Source: Oegoconia quadripuncta (Eukaryota > Arthropoda > Insecta > Lepidoptera > Autostichidae). Taken from it: a stretch of 64,000 nt of DNA. The first letter of the stretch is position 1. Each line of letters begins with the position of its first letter. A model generated the notes under the pieces. The model did not search any database. It was not told where the DNA came from and saw only the letters and a list, made by a program, of their open reading frames with translations. Both the position numbers and the translations under genes were made by a program. The stretch is from assembly GCA_949316235.1 (NCBI GenBank), contig OX438757.1:17361505-17425504 (forward strand), read 5' to 3'. Positions 59,670 through 64,000 of this stretch are shown piece by piece.

Positions 59670-62600
59670 TTTCACTCGAAACTGGCAGTAATGTCCCTCG
59701 ACAATGAGGTTGACTGGTTGCCATCCTCAAAAATAAGAAGAAGAAGAAGTACTAAGTATATTCTCGGACGCAATGAATATCACAGTGGTAATTTTAATCT
59801 AAAAGTATATGTTTTATTACTAAATACCTACACAATATCTAAAGCAAGCTACCGATTTGTTATAAAACATTTTTATTCTATCACTGACAGGTACTCCATC
59901 CGAGTGCAAAAAATCACGGCCCTTGATTATAAGAAGTTAAAAGTATGTCCTTAGTGGACATGCGGGATGGATACGGGGGATTTGCCTACATTGAGTCTAG
60001 AATACTTTGGTCTATGGTACGTGAAGTCCACAGAATTCAACTCTATTTTGTTTTGACAATCAAGTGAAAAGATATGCTATCTGTTATTCCGCAAATAAAA
60101 ATAGACTTTCATGTTTATCTAACACAGTTCACATTTTAGGGTTACGTGGTCACATGGATAAAACGGAAACTATATAATTTCGATATCTGTTGCAGTTTAA
60201 GAGGAGTTATTCCAACCTCATTCCATACAAACTGTCAAGTCCAAATTTTTCGAAAAAGAGTATTTAAACTAAATTAGCGCGATTTTAAATTTTCCATAGT
60301 AAGAGAAAAAATGCAATATATTCTTTCAAATTCAATATTTTGAAAATGTTTTCTACTAACTGTTTAGATCTATGTATAATACTCATACGTATAAAGTTTC
60401 ATTAGAATCGGTCTATTAATTTCGAAAAATTTGAACTTGAATATTTGTCTCTTAGGAGTCGACTAGACAGACATACAGACTTACAGGGGCAGACCAACCA
60501 TTAATACGTTTATGCAAATGTTGACATATACCATACAGCTCATGTCAATCACGACCTTACACCCTATATGTATGTAAAAAGCTCAAACTTGAAGTAAAAG
60601 TTTGAGTAAAACACAAATCTTAAGTTGAGATTTAAAAAAATCTACAATATCAACTGTAATCCAATAATGCTCATCTGACAACTATTAAAAATTATTATGC
60701 AATAACACACACAGATTTCTTTCATTCAAGGCATCCAAAAAAAGTGACAATGGGTGTCGACGTTCGTAAAATTCAAAATGTCCAATTGTTACTATACTAC
60801 TCGTACATCGCTGAGTGCTCTTGTCGTACTGTCTAACAGTAAGTGAGAGTCTGGAGTAGCACAGGTTTCGAATATTTTTCAAACTCCAGTCTCTCACAAT
60901 AAAAATTGTAGTTACCTACCGCTGTAAAATCGATGTACCCATTTGTTTGTGGTAAAATTTGTTAAGGATTAATATTATTTCGAAAAAATTTTATGTGAGC
61001 CTTTTACTAAACATATTATTCTTTATGACTGGTTTTAATGTCCGCATGAGCAGTTGACAGGTTGTTAACCATTTACCTAAGACCTTGTAAATTTATTGTG
61101 TTCAAACAAAATCCTTACAAGGTATTAGATAAGGTATTAAACTCGTAATCTGATAAGTCACATAATTAGAAACCAATTCTAGACATTTCCTCGTACGTCA
61201 AAACCTAAACATGGCGAATTGAATGGAAACGGGCTTCGCTGTTTGATTCGTATACTATTTATTTAAAACGTCTGTGATTAGACCTCACGTGGCTTAGGAC
61301 CGGCCTCTATCACCAATGCGCTAAGCATTCACTTTGTATTAATTACTCAATAAAATACAGTACTATGCCAGTGACTATGTTTTGAAAACACGAATGAATC
61401 GAATTTTCCACGAAAAATTATAATCTGAAAGTACGATACAGTACGTAAGTACTTTATATATAATATAACTATATCAAACATGATCTAGTGCTCATGTGTT
61501 TTACATTTTCAAAATGTACATTACTTTCGGAATCAAAATATAGGTATGTCTAGAAATAACTTTTGCGTGCGCGACAAGCGGATTAAGCAGATTTATACAA
61601 CATACTTGGGATGGAACAGGATGGAGCTCTGGCAACACATCCTTAGTTTGATAATTATAAGACTTTATAGTATGTAGAAAAATAACCCAACAACAATTTT
61701 TTTACAACTTTTTAAACTATCGAAATTCAAACGAAGAAAGGAATTAATGCATATTTTGATCAAAGTTTTTAATTATGCTAAATTGGTTTTCTATGGAATA
61801 AAGCAGTAGGTAATCCAAAGCTAAACATATTAGTCGAAAGCCGAACGCAGTATCTGCTACGGAACCCAAAGTTGATGGGTGTTCGACACGCACTTAGCCG
61901 GTTTTTTATTGCATATTTTGGAAGATTGTACGTAAGTACATTGGTATTATGGTATATGATGCAACATTTATTGTTGTTATGTAAATAAACGTACAAATGT
62001 AGGTATATAACATACAACTAGACATTTATATGTCCACGTGTAAATATGGTTGTAATTTGTATATTACGTGATATTGATAATATGATAATTAATTGTATTT
62101 CTAATATTTTATAATAACAGTCCGCTACGTAGGTATTAAAGCTTTCTTTTATAGTTGATCGACCTCTGTCTGTCCATTTTACAACACATCCTACACACAT
62201 TGTCACTGTGTGCGTATTTTAGTTACGACCCGTAGGTATTCCACGGCAAAATATTTACAAAGTTCTTTGATAACACTTTGTATTATTGCATTTCTCTAAT
62301 GTTAATATTGATTCTACTGATTTTTATAAAGCAACTTGTTAATACTTTTATTTTGGAACATATTCATGTCATCACTATTGTCAACAAATGGGATTTTTTC
62401 CAGAACAAAGCCGGTACCTGGAGTAGGTACCTACGTTACATTAGCTGTCCTTTTTTGTTGTTTGGACAATGCGAGTTTATCCAAGTATTTTATCGTATCT
62501 CTGGTTTATGGTTCCTGGGTCGTTAAAAACAAAGTCTACATAAAACAAGCCAGTTTGGAATTTTTATGGCATTGGTTTCGTGGAATTCATTAAGGTTTGT

Positions 62601-64000
62601 ATGTAAATTGGCATTGAATAGAAATTATCATACAATTATCAAATTCAAATGGGTGTAACAAAGGATGTAGAGATGGACAAATTGCTATTGTGTGAGTTGG
62701 GTAGCTGCCAAAGACATAAATGAAAGTAAATATTAAATGGTATAATATCTTCATAATTTATTTTCTCATCATTCAATTTTTATCATACAATATGTATTCA
62801 GTATAAAACAATATTCTTTGTTAAATTCATAGAAATATATTATTTTAGTATAACTGTTTCTTTATCATTTATAAACTTACAAATTATTGTTAACATTCTG
62901 ACGAATTTTTTGTATAAAAATAATACAAATAGGTTCGCCGGTGGTAGTTGGCCTCATTGAATATTGCTCGAGGGCAATACGACCGGCTAACCCGATATAG
63001 TCTATCTATAACAATTCAACTTGTTAATGGTATTACAACTTACAGTAACCTACAGAAGACAATTTACTGTAGCACATATAATGGTAACAAAAAACAATAA
63101 AAACGTAGTAATAGGCTTTAGTTTACAAAGCGTAGGCACGAGATTGCTACTTCATCCTAAAGGTAAACATTCTCACTAATAAATACATACGTCGCATTCG
63201 TTCATCATAAGGTCATACCGTGGCATCACGACATGCTCAGGTTCATTCGTCAGCATACAAACTCGGAGACTCTCAGAAGTGTCCTCTAAAGCACCGGGTA
63301 AGTTCTGAGAAAATCCAGAAATCTACAGACATGCAGCCAGGAATCCGGCCTAGTACTATGTAAACCTCTTGGAACCATCACCTAAACAAATATCAGCTTT
63401 GGATCCCAAAAACGTAACTTTATATTCAATATTTCATAAAATTTTCAAACTTTCAATACCCTTCGCCCTAATTGACCATCGGACTCCTGACTTCATACGT
63501 GTAATTGGGGAGAATATTTACGCAACGCTCATGCTTATCGCACACAAGGCACTCGCATTCTATCAGTCTATCATACAAGCACGAATTTCGTCTTTGCAGG
63601 CGCAGTATCCAAAATTCCGTCCCATCCCATTGTGGCGGCGCCATTGTCGTAATGAAAAAAGCTAACCTTGTGCAACTGAACGTGTATCGGAACGTCCGAC
63701 TGAACACATGGCCGCCATTCCGCGAGGGCGGCGCAGGCGGAATTTTAATTAGCAGAACATCCGCTCGTGACTTGGTAAAGCGCGACGTTGCCAGCTCTAC
63801 CCATACACCCATCCTTTTTACACCAACAGTATTCTTATCACGTCAAAGTACACTCTCTCGCTCTGTTTATAACATTCATAAATCAAAACCCAACGTTACA
63901 AAATAAAGTTAAACATCAGAGAAAAAAAAAACACTTTGGTTTCATCGAATTGGATAATGGAAATCCCACTAACGAAGTGTGGCAACATCGCTGAAACGGG
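59670..64000. other. AT-rich terminal 4.3 kb without a recognised gene
   Basis: At 60850-60960 a retroposon-like end (AACTCCAGTCTCTCACAATA ... TTTGTTTGTGGTAAAA) recurs from 43040. Small ORFs near 62278-62593 and 63369-63906 show no family motif. The last 350 bp are less AT-rich (GGCGGCGCCATTGTCGTAAT, CGCGAGGGCGGCGCAGGCGG) and might border a gene lying outside the window; that is a guess. Confidence 0.4.

Noticed and set aside
63369..63906. Host gene on either strand near the window end
   Set aside because: Three overlapping ORFs in different frames, no recognisable domain, no convincing splice structure.

Overview
The window reads as nuclear DNA of an insect, most likely a moth or butterfly. 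It is AT-rich and intron-bearing, with no bacterial gene layout, and it is packed with the kinds of elements typical of lepidopteran genomes: several tRNA-headed SINE families, CR1-, Jockey- and RTE-type LINEs, Tc1/mariner- and Harbinger-type DNA transposons, and many foldback MITEs. I found no convincing single-copy host gene. Almost every recognisable coding region belongs to a transposable element.

Layout. 0-5.2 kb: the spliced 3' end of a DUF4806 gene, a 718-codon CACTA/EnSpm-like transposase gene on the same strand, a ~600 bp foldback with nested hairpins, and a block of GACGTC-rich repeats; I read these tentatively as one two-gene DNA transposon cut by the window start. 5.2-8.7 kb: two 5'-truncated LINE ends, one split by a later retroposon. 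9.0-10.3 kb: a two-exon tyrosine-recombinase gene (Crypton-like) with all catalytic residues, inside a short inverted repeat. 10.8-17 kb: SINEs, including a head-to-head SINE pair, and a MITE. 17.3-18.2 kb: a Tc1/mariner-like deletion derivative with near-perfect 40 bp inverted ends that keeps only the N-terminal half of its transposase. 18.4-35.4 kb: SINEs, MITEs, LINE tails and a 5S rRNA-like fragment.

35.4-40.9 kb: a full-length CR1-type LINE on the minus strand (PHD/coiled-coil ORF1, endonuclease-RT ORF2) inserted into a SINE. 40.9-47 kb: SINEs, a complex repeat array and one of three copies of a ~195 bp foldback MITE. 47.0-52.7 kb: a full-length, GC-rich Jockey-type LINE on the minus strand with an 11 bp target-site duplication. 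Its ORFs are joined by a TGATG stop-start overlap, its 3' UTR has a 21 bp hairpin, and its ORF2 has lost the reverse-transcriptase active-site block in frame. 52.7-59.7 kb: truncated LINEs with 13 bp target duplications, SINEs and a Harbinger deletion derivative. 59.7-64 kb: AT-rich sequence with little I can name.

Functionally the window records layered transposition. Apparently complete enzymes are the CACTA-like transposase, the tyrosine recombinase and the CR1 ORF1/ORF2 pair. The SINEs, MITEs and broken elements depend on, or could interfere with, proteins made elsewhere. SINE-A, -B, -C and -D are names I use here for four tRNA-headed families seen repeatedly in the window; they are not database names.
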